DNA of 64,000 nt from NCBI RefSeq assembly GCF_021129235.1, contig NZ_JAJOMA010000001.1:682001-746000 (forward strand), in the 5' to 3' direction. Source of the stretch: Kineosporia mesophila (GTDB lineage: Bacteria; Actinomycetota; Actinomycetes; Actinomycetales; Kineosporiaceae). A model generated the notes under the pieces. It had not been told where the DNA came from, searched no databases, and was given only the letters and a program-made list of their open reading frames with translations. The position numbers and the translations under genes were made by a program. Within the stretch, counting starts at the first letter, position 1. The number at the start of each line of letters is the position of its first letter. Below are positions 30,001 to 30,279 of this stretch, piece after piece.

Positions 30001-30279
30001 GACGAACAAAGACAGGGTGGCTACGTTCTGGGCTACCTGGAGGCACTGGCACGCGCCTGGACCCAATTGGGCCGCCGGGATAATGCGGAGACGGCGTACG
30101 AACGCCTCCGGACCATGCAGGATCAGGTGGAGGTACTGGCACAGGAGGGCCGGATCGATGAGGCGCTCGCCCGGCAGCGCGCGGTGTTGCACATGCGACG
30201 GGCGGGCCTGGGGCCCGACAGTCCGTTCACCCAAGCTGCCGAAAGCCGGCTGCTGGAATTGCAACAGTGGTGGCCGTAA
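1..30279 (+). CDS. giant modular polymorphic-toxin-like protein (5' end outside window)
   Basis: One frame stays open for about 10,090 codons and ends at TAA 30277-30279. The first ATG (position 4) is unlikely to be the true start, because the frame is already open at the edge and no ribosome site is visible. Layout by nucleotide: a mixed domain (421-1140) that recurs at 15652-16470; Pro/Glu-rich linkers; helical modules (1081-6333); long block 1 (6430-15390); an acidic 15-bp repeat tract; a shorter lead-in; long block 2 (17431-26430); two TIKI/EreA/ChaN-like domains (26877-27930 and 28118-29130); and a tail with TPR-like helices (29250-30276). The blocks contain many Gly-rich, amphipathic beta-like stretches. 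No signal peptide or membrane segment was seen in the visible part, and I found no cysteine. No overall family is recognised with certainty. Giant actinobacterial proteins of similar build exist, and an exported toxin or adhesin role is inferred from the modular C-terminus and the downstream cassette. Confidence 0.95.
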   Translation, partial: GMDEAYVQELARLDDRAFVFTSDQIHQQERLLAKTVDGQEGNWFYVPRGGGEVIRLGADLGHALIHQLPRRLGGGGQVAPNRPGMMTKDLYVWSPIEGPALPSPAPASVIDQIFSELNPDVETQIDVDPDLLVTSQHLDLDAGLEQQVRQMVRDGMAAAGQRSPDPLTGIGSLATLEVRTQRFGSDPAVVVEISRKVAVTSGTPQWAVFTVLVRTGAEDSAPVWAGQIIALVASADPGASPVLHTDQVLSDIALPELDSAVAIRADRSGREQWQAGLDTATRILTEHGFGSQAGELTSADPDRRYQLILDVLDQVNVPTSDFTPAQQEQRAISAAHALSVLTQDLEVRLPEPAKDAATAAWWTNWLNRSRGLLAGVPADQADAVRDVSERVVTEATGGSNQHMSAAGSMLRPELLVLPVQHLAVAPAAEQNFSSDTARTVQQAVSLVTRMLNGGRMRMSGGNPQAIGSQPPRTSDTDAQFETESFDSEPATQTGSNQATVSSRELISARQLLDADDGQVSEEDETAVGPYRPQTREPVTALRRPSAPNRPTAEEEPSGLHVVELHPGSEGSETGSEEPEGAVAAPGTVQSLHSDGSGIPTIMVTSPTSTPIVEVVPGSRVARPMPGSPVQIDEVPFGQDIPSVVVTAPGANRLPLVDEIAFGPVEDLEEAPRILPATPIDLSEDFEPVRDTVPAPDPRIAEQVGRFDAVRETAAPTLELSPTRDGAWVHPADVYPDATDQEEADHNADPTEPGWTLHVLPPTRLGGEVRLEELADLLSATPLDHRPTAYDLPGKLSWDLEDLFQEVAERDAGTPREWTVEAVQRSLHGRRVLLIDPESDELLPERPAPGQIFPPWWQEWVEALGTPGTVAIAGPDRSGLVSDLAQALVRGGTGDYGSVFTGGDVLRRQLNALVRTVLSQVPESELKAGSATAHALREAVRDITWFLDQQGLAGAGGTGPGERVWLVWSLDPRNYDPDRIQQASTRFVARDGTRARRIRITPHIAMTSEQARALASRGAVDLVYNVHGGSRPDGWRRIVSREHNGFINVVRDDTVTLIEGQPHWNSPVREAPAVNAVQAGLDVIQRALTDLNYPVLATGRHWSNFRFAGPGALSGELTALGTGKHPQFSADLRMQTHQKLWSWLHNPPPIGKEVSLSLPSRAAKDHRDTVTLLWSRQVLSDGRIGNFFRAKLDARPRREMVILFPRDTRAGHSRGPRVYAWEGAERFVDEAAVNQLPSPIQRAAGLLDVSLLEMARRLRRLGRPADLEAHAQQVLEPALLSDALMAGALDQAAAAHQEVERSIQQWKWDYLARRTQEHLKEIVLALSGLPLYSAAPVPAVPPAARPARARASVALGRMKSVRAVQAHLPIDWMLERAQASGQDFESWVDETLAGDPAMVRQLRREAQRTSVLVPGATADHGLPSELIAEAVDHEVPLDFLYRKAKRLAVDETFTTIYAGLVQDAVRRVEQGLPALVPQLDDLKLPTDLIHRAGALGMDLQTRFDEAVQAGAEADFEDSIRQLVQIAEQAAEAGEDEDTLQLLNQTTPQPAPQPAVGETRQAPAEPDTVLPEDVLATAEAGLPSRLRREAGIFGVDIRPLAVNWFTQDLAAEHADFAAYVRGFVNRAGKRPARVDPDVQVVADELAQLQDLNLGRGVLANNGADAAAAVEQWRLDNAELADQADARRLPLDELYEEWVELQRYRDFSQQVQAAIDRRATAPVTLGFDSRAAQNEPSSIKSWRPSVHPEAEGRFEPPALVTEPEPGPQPQPQLEPQPVPDPSDLDLGLELARTIRTNASLPDSGHPAGEAGLHQLPQVFGAGVHTLSEVPAEWLPAVAKVLQYLGGRSVAWVFLDHGLPQQRLINLWGQDRDPTVWSDPRSESGSPAEHLDTLPASTGLARVFVVDGVSAVQPQFIADQANRLVSSLVSPSVQAVLDRVDAHTARLNQQVTDGHAALRKINRMIREGVPEPLNGEKPLRPGNKNQLARLEARQIDDQQVREAIVTLWTAYQAVPSLDALLVDLAQNASATLGSFAPEKVRDNFGLVRSILKAGTGEEPSRDATAGMVRLERLTDIVGLALAVSPASELHSGSVTALALQQMIRTMVDGLGVSRGRGFGGARPDQAPIEPDVQEESESEAGEEVPEPDLEVLQVTNTVSGTIATAMVKSPKPPSRSELAQLQKDVLSAVHNLLRTSAFSDLLPIVAPTRSAAKGKGTSTTVDVTATNMSRRARGNLEALVNLTDPENLARLWGTQETSITSEPLEPRKLAQMVSKKWVTVELNRHPDKGLTITSSDEPTKLVIRSKHQPRLVGGLSTREIGSQVFSSASESESTAPMHLAFDRDGMPTFQAGEVLLALPPRVSAAQPSRPSSSYRGVPPRNLPNEAKLDNPPADLDWDRRGEGTPQTPAQLRALPMDLPSVEQRLQQLSSRRRQKLMKQAEAVIEEHQYVPGTSEHGWDRLIKGYRPEVLSRIADVLHLTQTRDWRVLSSRDFAGYFVEEYLLSRPLPWPKETAEPEPAPAEDEPMMRGALPARETVTQEPEQEPEQADPSSTELVPAPRAANDLDSEAIDGAVGEYRDFRAPRPDPEAAAAAMKEFIGTLSWDVEPGPATITSAARTLLDGLGLLPVRSPLAGPLGAAVAAGLYRSSADLLTTDVSPLAWPIRLAGMLLDDRRAGESWPALGIRTLTDEIAADVNRWIDDDFPVDEVPRAVVDGLRLKDEPDPGVQAVLQLTAKLLDHPIRVITATGGSHRFPVDSDRPDLVLVQDGSGVLLATVPQTAVPALLPFGRSGVLRAGAMSTVGGMTSDAAAFGILHRFLQAVTGAGEVEGFDQEAAENLVGQWRQVLTGTTTVKGKAPAVGLAPVLERTQRDAGRQVPPSATPDELIKVHPRSGDPNRLTGFQKRVLAGQGRAALWTKPGGDSFFEALALAGKHGLQPLAGLADWPASAIRLAFAALLQADLVGAGGRSMPLLGIDEARFAAHKDHFLRQLGQLSRPGQDAPPLMIESLARVVPQIFGVEVNLISPTRHVLTTEAQEASGRPVLWLAAGADGQVMPAVPVTEDHDVIRRSVPAGTDPAGLEGPPVDKPALILPGPDSITHRNGMPRSGLPYADEVVRQALAAAVAEGETLPIKPLSQASSTVLRKGRAPGPRSDGRVRERWSRTDAAESREILERKLEQALMDNARELFTDGDVIDIGDVEVLVKYEPSHADFVPDPLGSVDDVRTGEPSAKIQGDGQKPAPAELKAGQTTHGGFTLGGNSNSYSGLMERTALRAGAAFGVGIAPGLFEVFRFGISLSLTMNQLDRGIGAFSDVESARVADNRAASELLQYRPNVVVRVRRADSGLSWDQAREVWSSAKAHPAGQKPLLLWVPEHYLKAPGRQIQAIAPTGRSPQARADRKMFEDNSERLPDHPFVAGLTGMAKAGDLIRAHLAARGLQLPQSARKELRQALSQVKYNLEQAVNLRLDLAEAGVPDGGHVFTVHTGRGRPLATITVQSKRLGGITRIGATEAKDLLERVQTLIRGASDRQNTKNETNVQLSAEFGLYPLPKVSVGVGLFMAWAWTNTDTTSAAQTGLHVNVNKHVLGSAGYHVHLRHRFLVAMAGRPDEPSQTLGPVDGDAMLRIPQMEAFAYDFPVDADSLRRTVPDGTTNVTFSPSAIDDKSTPAGELADVRLDPPLTDGYGFHTALIRHPDAGVTNILRQVLDELAQAGFVPRDWARLLYAWKTHQSRDGRRRLGGADMQFGVSSKIANLRIVLNNISLSGFDAGYDEMHQNDPGDPDVDKVGLSFLLRGDPSVGKTRRALVTLFGHSDVTSLKSVDAKGNSITFQRRTPAFTVAYLDIPIGVASYGMGGGKKFTFGVRGSVGENLLQMWSVSAQYERVIGASVNDTMVGNVPIVIEPTDKLDEHKVLERYRAKIGYGELTPRGRDHAVYRGMDGVTRTWLSTEVQMPVTAYLPQPFHSTAHPPQTVNQTLDVRALESGVVFYLDMHGVLTQMLRMQSRFTHPDASAAIPVRNVFSQVNTRSWAGSTLAGDFQMALFQAGLVTNKKGGLRLAAQAGQPVVLGRSTDPVVTAKVRANIREIATSISRGHGFSASTGLRLGDSVADADHVSGVNTEIGMNIRYGRNRNQGQSNTSGVETLHIDIHSVVAVAVPLTFEAGSFAEKSNKFWFTYPTTDTVTIAGQRWAIVLWPEQWAIRNFGRDWGPMTETLLMDALRRWEGVHLQDGEKPLTLSNEVVGSVLDRMDREMPVTPEDEHWAARQSFRDTHASGDRDALTVRLREIGKTKEQLAQLPYLVRTDGGPVALGHHGVMDMTFHEKLPGVGPRSLPTPVSALEAVQGAVEEAAPGLLGALGRDWEIMGAPPASVLGRLLKKLFGGKPMSGRLANGTDFLRVLLSGGRVMGWADDMMHTKGMSFQLVNTRAGSVEDILEVRLTLRLTSEPEITGYTPGTGQEIFDHNYKGQSRGKSKDVSYGGTVGKIGLAGAEATKKVSGAPQLDVGGGRHSSKNTSQLETREDTESTFLAEYQHRVQFEWDVEVTPLLMPKRPVNNVAKIALDAFTGRGRTVRRTYAGDMEFYIPAPYVEAEPLAPSLDPYDLTPAPSLQSTKLSAAFLDKAIDAAYELFGRVAGDQANDTAYRPPVGLSGALTRTSDRTHLPDILAEQGWQLLAGVPMPGKTRERVDLYFKGEITELEPTHGMEGLGSGNYVKHQVGTSVGASKDDMRVTLTGSAAGAEQLKGPDTAPAGGSSNPSGTTNPTGATNPSHLDDPWRTDTVSPSGALDRKAPQGDGRSSAVNKRIEAHAKLSGTSFESYLLTGRFRGLLLAVPHKARFTHITRFPSLQQGSDVIQGSIWGSAPAHVVNEVLTRQDEKRRTATYQTSDPDPLQTWSGPDALTPHYQLDRLLAGAVRTNPDWRAAVDEVSGYIAKHSRYHQLVLETSPGFRALVRYLSVAHWAIDELDRTNPAQAQVVRRQLDQKLGSELLELSVPQGPAAAEVARVDGEIQSLFTLVQANQPEGVPARPTPLTGTTGWDLIQTGRRIAFNLRRKVEMQEFQGDGNPIRYRFDEQARMFRVGSDGRVLSARAAVQRIVSDLRVQDPITADWLAGQAAQLTDARLEELYRSSWLRQQTFEAALRENFSVALPTVVEVDPEDSDSGRPESDHADDEQTDDEGSDDEGSDDERSDDERSDDETARPAPAIPPRPRRAPRGQVAPVGPQTVADPLALDRDVLDQIQETLKDGLSAVGRADQYPALVKSLPDRLTTLGTMNGPLPASGEKSPAQTIWVEISRQVMFEPGAERQPPTRTKARFSVLIRTGSGEFGAEPVWTGHVVAQIEEADETGPARLTSPEPHRAHANQVLERPIRMTPAVRALTSLGFGAQAQQFASAAPARRYELLTEILDQLNPAASGSGSIEALRAAETRAVKTMAQLPTLMDDLEVMVPNRPSARVLPAWWSNWTARTGALVGAAPKQTLPVVRPIAEALVFAGTGERLSDRATAEKPLQQQLSDLAAVALIEGGQSEANVSSGTAEQTRSAIAAVVRLLDRERPRLRGAGSEYQATQTEWQPAAQAGSWSDEGTRRIDPFLTQVPAEQFGRGLPGGRMAPPMPSREAGQTQFAPANPKTVGASQRFAELPETLPALPQAWNSGAVTRALSWLPEPGPGLRVDPARVQEVRDWWNGWRAATEQYLGSIADRQEVRTATQLAWDVVQQGAVIRGSGVSSTYGPAAALKKDFESFVAAVMLASGEEGSSQTTVEIVGAAREMVRRLFPLLGHEANRLLGGGKRKVAAKDPASVKHGPLRTEAVEASTSEPEPADPDLQVEELSASVSGVVPLPTALLPQTPSRAELEQLQSDILSAAYNIFSRGGFADLLPHVQVSGKGATSGTAVTRSSTRATQNLELLTNLTSPDHLARLWNSETTLISEPLVRRRLDQLAAKKSVIVEVNRRPGRGIAITSTEEPTQLVIRSQQQTRLIGGRSTRHIAQISVTSDSDSAAPETRLVVDRSGRMAPVKVGDALLKLRATAGAQSPTTMKPVGSPRGEAPRHRPDLARTDDPPPLDLNWEKRGHGPAQDPATVSALPMEWPDVERRVNAIDPKQREALTRRAEKAIAEHGHLAGANARGWSENFRKYPTEVTQRVVDVLHLTDNPNWRTLAANSFATYFVEEYLLGRPSPWPAPVSAPMEPLTEEPPPVLDRIVEEVEDEEDRPGTSVPALAPPAAEASGSTMITQLPADGSLEEKDLRTAVQYFDDFRAPRPDAAADAVAMEEFLGNLAWDVEPGRAKISDAARATLDELELLPVRSPAPGPIATAVAAGLYRSLTSLLTGDYTPQTWSVRLAGMLLKDFGAGRGWPLLGITNPAPEVTAAVIDWMDGDFPVDEVPEEVLDALGLADEPAAGDQILLRLTARMLGNPIRVITAAGDQMRFPGEVSKPEIVLAQDELGDLLATVPQSAVPALMPFGRTGVLRAGAMSNLGGMAADEATFGILHDFVQAIGGGAQIDGLDTSSPEALADHWRQLLADSHPAGLPSSGSSSRAKGKARADAPVITDAALNRLLDQTRTAAAALPAPTAAPERLVKVQPRSGDPNQLTDFQKRELANRNLAALWTKPGGDSLFEALILAGKHGLTPLSGLAGWAPSGVRLGMAALLRADLMAAGGRSMPLLGVDEARFAENAEDLLGRLAQLSMPNAAAPDLLAQSLVDVVRDLFGIEMALITADQHVLLSDEEGTSGRPVLWLVAGVDGQLMPAVAATEAHDVIRRSVPEGIDAAGLDGPPTVKPTLTLPRAGAIVHRNGIPRSGLPYLDEMVQQIIAAAEAAGAKLPQKPAPVVPPHVLRKKNAGAPTPRKIRQTYKTADAQKARETLELKLAQQLLDNYRELSSGGDILEVGGVEVLVRAAPSHVQAVEDPLGSIDRPEPLPTVGGKERGRKPGPGEFRAGQTTQGGFNLGGNTNSNSGLIGRTAGRAGVAFGIGIAPGVFEVLRIGGSLALTINQRDRATSAFSDVESARVADNRADSELLSYRPNLSVKVRPVGDSRTWDTINPSWTSAGTRPEDQDRLLLWIPQHYLQDSGPQVRAVAPAGTTPDAQALRKKVSDNARRLPDTHFIAGMTGMPIGYDRVLAALRAQDIKLSTHGRQELWRELTKLKHNLDKAVNQRQGHLFSVHSTRGTKPLLVATTKTERLPRIRRIGATKDKDLLERVQTLIRGLTDRQNTRQETSVQFSGEFGLYPTPGLPLASQISAGVGLFMAWAWNNTDTTSGGQTGLHVNVHKSILGSAGYEISLRHYISVHLLGRPDLPPLRIPSFRSSAMLRIPQVDAFEYGFPTDADVLRRKPPAGVTEVPYSEDAIDDKSVPADQLQNVRMDEMLSDGYGFHTSLIEHDDAGIRDLMDQGLNELAAAGLVPKNWDQLLKKWKTHVGADRRRKLGGADMQFGEASKIANLKIFLNNVSRPGFDGGYDETHQNSHGVANADKVGLSFLLRGDPALGKVRHVRVTLSGRSDPAHLKAFDARGNAVTFTRRTPAFTIAYLDIPIGVASYGLGGGKKFTFGVKGSVGRGLLQMFSVSAQYERLIGASVNDTFVGNVPILIEFGKWLDQHKFTDKYQLHITYGDLAERPRSHAVHRGMDARTSTWSSAEVDVPVTAYLIPPFSDPTAPSAAADRPMDVRALKLGVVSYADVHGVLKAMRDLQSRFSGPDGANDQEVSNFGSAAFIRSWWETAAQGTLQTGQLFESGFWFNRLGGLRLSAQLGRPTVLGRSNDPLVTGKVRANIREIAIANSRGHGWSVSAGARAGDSVDGISHLSGINTETGANLRYGRNLNQSKSNTSGVELLQLNFEHVIAIAIPLTYRVGSFAEKHNMFVPTYPKIAEVEVHGDRWAILLFPEPWALKNYGKGWGPMTEPLLMDALRRWQARDLKDGESSLALSNATVQAILDRMDDEIPVGPASPAGIARSSFRATHASGDRDALTVRLREIGKTKDQLAQLPYLPKALGHHGVHSMTFQRKPSAGDTGTKPVEVSALRALHDTIEQASPGLLTPLGEEWSLRGVAPDSRLGRWWRTLAGNQRMTGRLTSGTDFLRVLFSGEREMGWVDDMEGPNGMTFELVNTRGGVVANVLEVTLKLRRTTKPVITDYVPKTGQEIFDHNYKGQSKGNSRDLTGGFSAGKLGFAGADNTSKVSGAPQLDFGGGVHSSNTTSQQETEERTESTFHSYYDHEAQFELDIQVVAVKMPHRPINNAMVSALNAVTGRGKPVVRTYGGTMEFYIPSPHIEAELLNLVFDPYDLTRMPKLGNIKFDAAFVDRALEAAYELVGRVGEETANNTQYRSVPISGLLTPTSLRAHLPDIVSGGGWKLNDEMPLPGKTGNRIDLYFMGDLTELEPTHGMENLGTGNYVKHQTGTNIGASKDYLRPTATGSVGGSEQLMGPDPGALGGSDNPSGTTNPTGATNPAHLDDPWRSDSGNFSGAMDRKGPRGDGRGKAENKRIESHAKVPGATYTQYLFTGRFRGWFVAVPYRASFTHRTIDQARIGASDVIPGQVWGTGAARNIDVLRTKMEQDRRVATLPATGSDPLQQWSGPTALTPRYPLARLLADAARVGQDWRSAVDAVSETIRQHGRYDELVLETSPGERALSRYLAVGNWAVEQLSRTNPTQAEVVRQRLNADRAVVLWLLSRPDGAATAADIARLTGRTESLLSLVTANGRPGAPAEFPLELQASGWDLIQTGRRIAFNLRRKVELQELDGPGNLTRYRFDERGRMFRTGPNGRVPSATDAARRLVAELRAHDPFEADRLAEQVARLLRTAPDRLEELYRSSWLRQQSFETALLELLPEDSMADGTPRITDLEPEDSHHDPESSDSSDDEPDVPAPVFDPSSKQPSGEPVAALVEAALVESSPRPAIPSRPRPRTRRPAASGVTATIEKVTYGADGKPRPQVSRPVSDPAQNPLAASSKESVAAPVSQQMTPYSSAPSALVPGGLWVGQQKITGENPLYRQPGVAALVRDPQVREFESADELVRFARGETDYLGNVFGAAGGFTWVRFSSTGTNIIGEDHRQFTAFDVLAAVSRESGRVPSFVHENIPRDDLSTFPNLKNSVWQHHVEPALRRLGIEAASGWSRYGVESIFGRLGWVAAQTRHDLNNLSTLRPVGSYTDMMQMWGLIWIGALRSDLQNRVPDPAEGPEVARADQEMVNVGQDRADVLKDFLNNFVAATQSFSGAVQEARRMRGDQYVQWRVVPALQYFLERVMDAMAERAPLDTSLSYVERQYLSDLRDMDDRRTFFHWWREFSIGAGTRHAMNQGVRYVGLGANHAKNMLGQAAYGGTHIYDLSGPARRAFETQTQQLRQRDMAPPQPSPYQQQWLPYQQLTPLSLSAPATLSLPAPKPAPVAAPGIWVENQPLAADHPFRDDPAIARLAGDGREHRFESFRELADFARGGTDHLGNLPGPHRQDEWVRFSATGTNIIGEDHQEVTLAQILGATHGDQKFSFIDESIPNDDLSNSPKLRELLGKALANAFRGFRFDPSGDWSEVGGESIFPKMGWVVAKLRSDLEQGGNFADLSDRYWGARALEMLQLAWAHTEDLAQNPVGLTGESELVEAQRDLVRDWPKAVAFLTSSSDSGERPLGQLLTALRAVAGGPAFESWFLPQLRRFADAFTTVMQARLDLDPALGVGEKTRVKQVADTTGKFMTWRNFSIAAASRDALGRGVRYIGMGADHARQLQSDGLVPGAHFHDLTQQTILGTFSPVSSVSLSATATPLSQQMLPYSSATSATHGFEQARFGRDAAWFGDPGPAAQLPERLLNALESGAAGQTRFDMLIHDVGLGALSEEVQETAQQLVRHLWELMSGQQVDPPPYTARTLHALVRARWIWEKFGPEFDPDGDGPWFYPTEGVHGVWLDDRKVILDPAERNRPLLDFYSASGAEGDERLEAWAASLTYQDLVQRGLVLEPNDYAFERWRSRVEDLLYPVPIPEDYSVLIDQETSWQTPGSVAALTSFLTAENERLVGDYEIMVISDLSQLNVDEQRQGGYVLGYLEALARAWTQLGRRDNAETAYERLRTMQDQVEVLAQEGRIDEALARQRAVLHMRRAGLGPDSPFTQAAESRLLELQQWWP
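1081..1371 (+). repeat. WWxxW helical module 1
   Basis: A helical segment of about 97 residues opens with WWTNW, continues with a V-x3-(S/A)-x3-V helix and closes with SDTARTVQQAVSLVTRML. It is preceded by an RRYQLILDVLDQ stretch, as module 4 is. Copies are at 2563, 6010, 16339 and 17008. Confidence 0.6.
2563..2868 (+). repeat. WWxxW helical module 2
   Basis: It opens with WWQEW, has a middle helix LNALVRTVLSQVPESELK, then GSATAHALREAVRDITWFL. The order and spacing of the hydrophobic positions match the other WWxxW modules. Confidence 0.6.
3703..5130 (+). repeat. LPxxL helical repeats in the giant protein
   Basis: Six segments begin with Leu-Pro, then two residues, Leu/Ile and an amphipathic helix. 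They start at 3703 (LPSPIQRAAGLLDVSL), 4099 (LPIDWMLERA), 4261 (LPSELIAEAV), 4447 (LPTDLIHRAG), 4738 (LPSRLRREAG) and 5056 (LPLDELYEEW). Several are followed about 20 residues later by an Asp-Phe pair (DFESWV, DFEDSI, DFAAYV, DFSQQV). Spacing is irregular (54-132 codons). I read this as an alpha-solenoid-like scaffold unique to the first half; no named family was recognised. Confidence 0.45.
6010..6333 (+). repeat. WWxxW helical module 3 (degenerate opening)
   Basis: The opening is WTAYQ rather than WWxxW. The later helices VGLALAVSPASELHSG and SVTALALQQMIRTMVDGL match the consensus closely. It lies just ahead of long block 1, as module 5 lies ahead of block 2. Confidence 0.5.
6430..15390 (+). 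repeat. long intragenic block, copy 1 (about 2,990 aa)
   Basis: Codons 2143 to 5129 of the giant gene align end to end with codons 5810 to 8809. Anchors in order are the SRSELAQLQKDVLSA start, the FVEEYLLSRP stretch, GGDSFFEAL, the GGFTLGGNSNS motif, FSDVESARVADNRA, LDIPIGVASYG followed by GGGKKFTFGV, IGASVNDT, QEIFDHNYKGQS, the NPSGTTNPTGATNP spacer, RRIAFNLRRKVE and YRSSWLRQQ at the end. The long middle is rich in alternating hydrophobic and Gly/Asn residues, suggesting extensive beta structure. Function is unknown. Confidence 0.9.
8720..9170 (+). other. OTU-like domain, probably inactive (block 1)
   Basis: KPGGDSFFEALALAGKHG resembles the OTU cysteine-protease signature D-G-x-C-(L/F)-(F/Y)-x-A, but the nucleophile position is Ser2917 (codon 8752-8754). 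A helix rich in Ala/Leu, an IFGVEVNLI strand and a PVLWLAAGADGQ strand follow in OTU-like order. The catalytic His is not evident. The equivalent in block 2 is at 19780-20230, with Ser6603. The fold call is an inference. Confidence 0.3.
15487..15555 (+). repeat. 15-bp in-frame tandem repeat, acidic linker
   Basis: Four full copies and one partial copy of GACGACGAG(G/C)GTTCG encode DDE(G/R)S units. The first two copies differ from the last two by a single base. The tract separates block 1 from the second half of the gene; a shorter acidic Ser/Asp/Glu stretch lies at the equivalent place after block 2 (near 26480-26540). Copy number is likely to vary between strains. Confidence 0.9.
16339..16620 (+). 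repeat. WWxxW helical module 4
   Basis: It opens with WWSNW and ends with TAEQTRSAIAAVVRLLDRE. It follows an RRYELLTEILDQ stretch, as module 1 does, so modules 1 and 4 are the equivalent members of the two halves of the gene. Confidence 0.6.
17008..17290 (+). repeat. WWxxW helical module 5
   Basis: It opens with WWNGW, contains FVAAVMLASGEEGSSQ and closes with VEIVGAAREMVRRLFPLL, directly before the Pro/Glu-rich lead into long block 2. Confidence 0.6.
17431..26430 (+). repeat. long intragenic block, copy 2 (about 3,000 aa)
   Basis: This is the second copy of the block at 6430-15390, about 11.0 kb downstream and in the same frame. The same anchors appear in the same order with few length changes. 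Substitutions are spread throughout: for example IGASVNDTF replaces IGASVNDTM, and GGNTNSNSG replaces GGNSNSYSG. The duplication is therefore old and both copies appear to be under selection as protein. I could not compute the identity. Confidence 0.9.
19780..20230 (+). other. OTU-like domain, probably inactive (block 2)
   Basis: This counterpart of 8720-9170 has GGDSLFEALILAGKHG, LFGIEMALI and PVLWLVAGVDGQ. Serine again sits where OTU proteases have cysteine. The same loss in both copies suggests a conserved non-enzymatic role, if the fold assignment is right. Confidence 0.3.
26877..27930 (+). other. TIKI/EreA/ChaN-like domain, copy 1
   Basis: About 350 residues begin at WVGQQKITGENPL. NIIGEDHRQ places the GE-x-H motif at residues 9030-9033. 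FVHENIPRDDLS follows about 40 residues later, and RYVGLGANHA places a C-terminal His at 9289. The pattern (N-terminal GE-x-H, internal acidic residue, C-terminal G-x-x-H after a strand) is that of the TIKI superfamily, which includes EreA, ChaN, TraB and, as I recall, a domain of Pasteurella multocida toxin. Catalytic activity is plausible because all motif residues are present. The substrate is unknown. The fold assignment rests on motifs only. Confidence 0.5.
28118..29130 (+). other. TIKI/EreA/ChaN-like domain, copy 2
   Basis: This is a diverged repeat of the preceding domain: IWVENQPLAADHPF, NIIGEDHQE (residues 9443-9446), FIDESIPNDDLS and RYIGMGADHA (His 9694). All motif residues are kept although the helices between them differ widely from copy 1, which argues for selection on the active site. 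A Pro/Gln/Tyr-rich linker (27960-28060) separates the two copies. Confidence 0.5.
29250..30276 (+). other. C-terminal module of the giant protein with TPR-like helices
   Basis: This follows the SQQMLPYSSA linker. Its first ~200 residues (including WIWEKFGPEF and WFYPTEGVHGVWLDDRKVIL) match nothing I recognise. The last ~110 residues form helix pairs of tetratricopeptide type (ALARAWTQLGRRDNAETAYERLR, split here as ALARAWTQL / GRRDNAETAYERLR, then GRIDEALARQRAVLHMRRAGLG). From about 29360 the DNA has visibly more A and T at third positions than the preceding 29 kb, suggesting a separate origin for this terminus. Confidence 0.55.

Noticed and set aside
1-30279. Polyketide or non-ribosomal peptide synthase as explanation for the giant gene
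   Set aside because: No ketosynthase, adenylation, condensation or carrier-protein motif was seen in any block.
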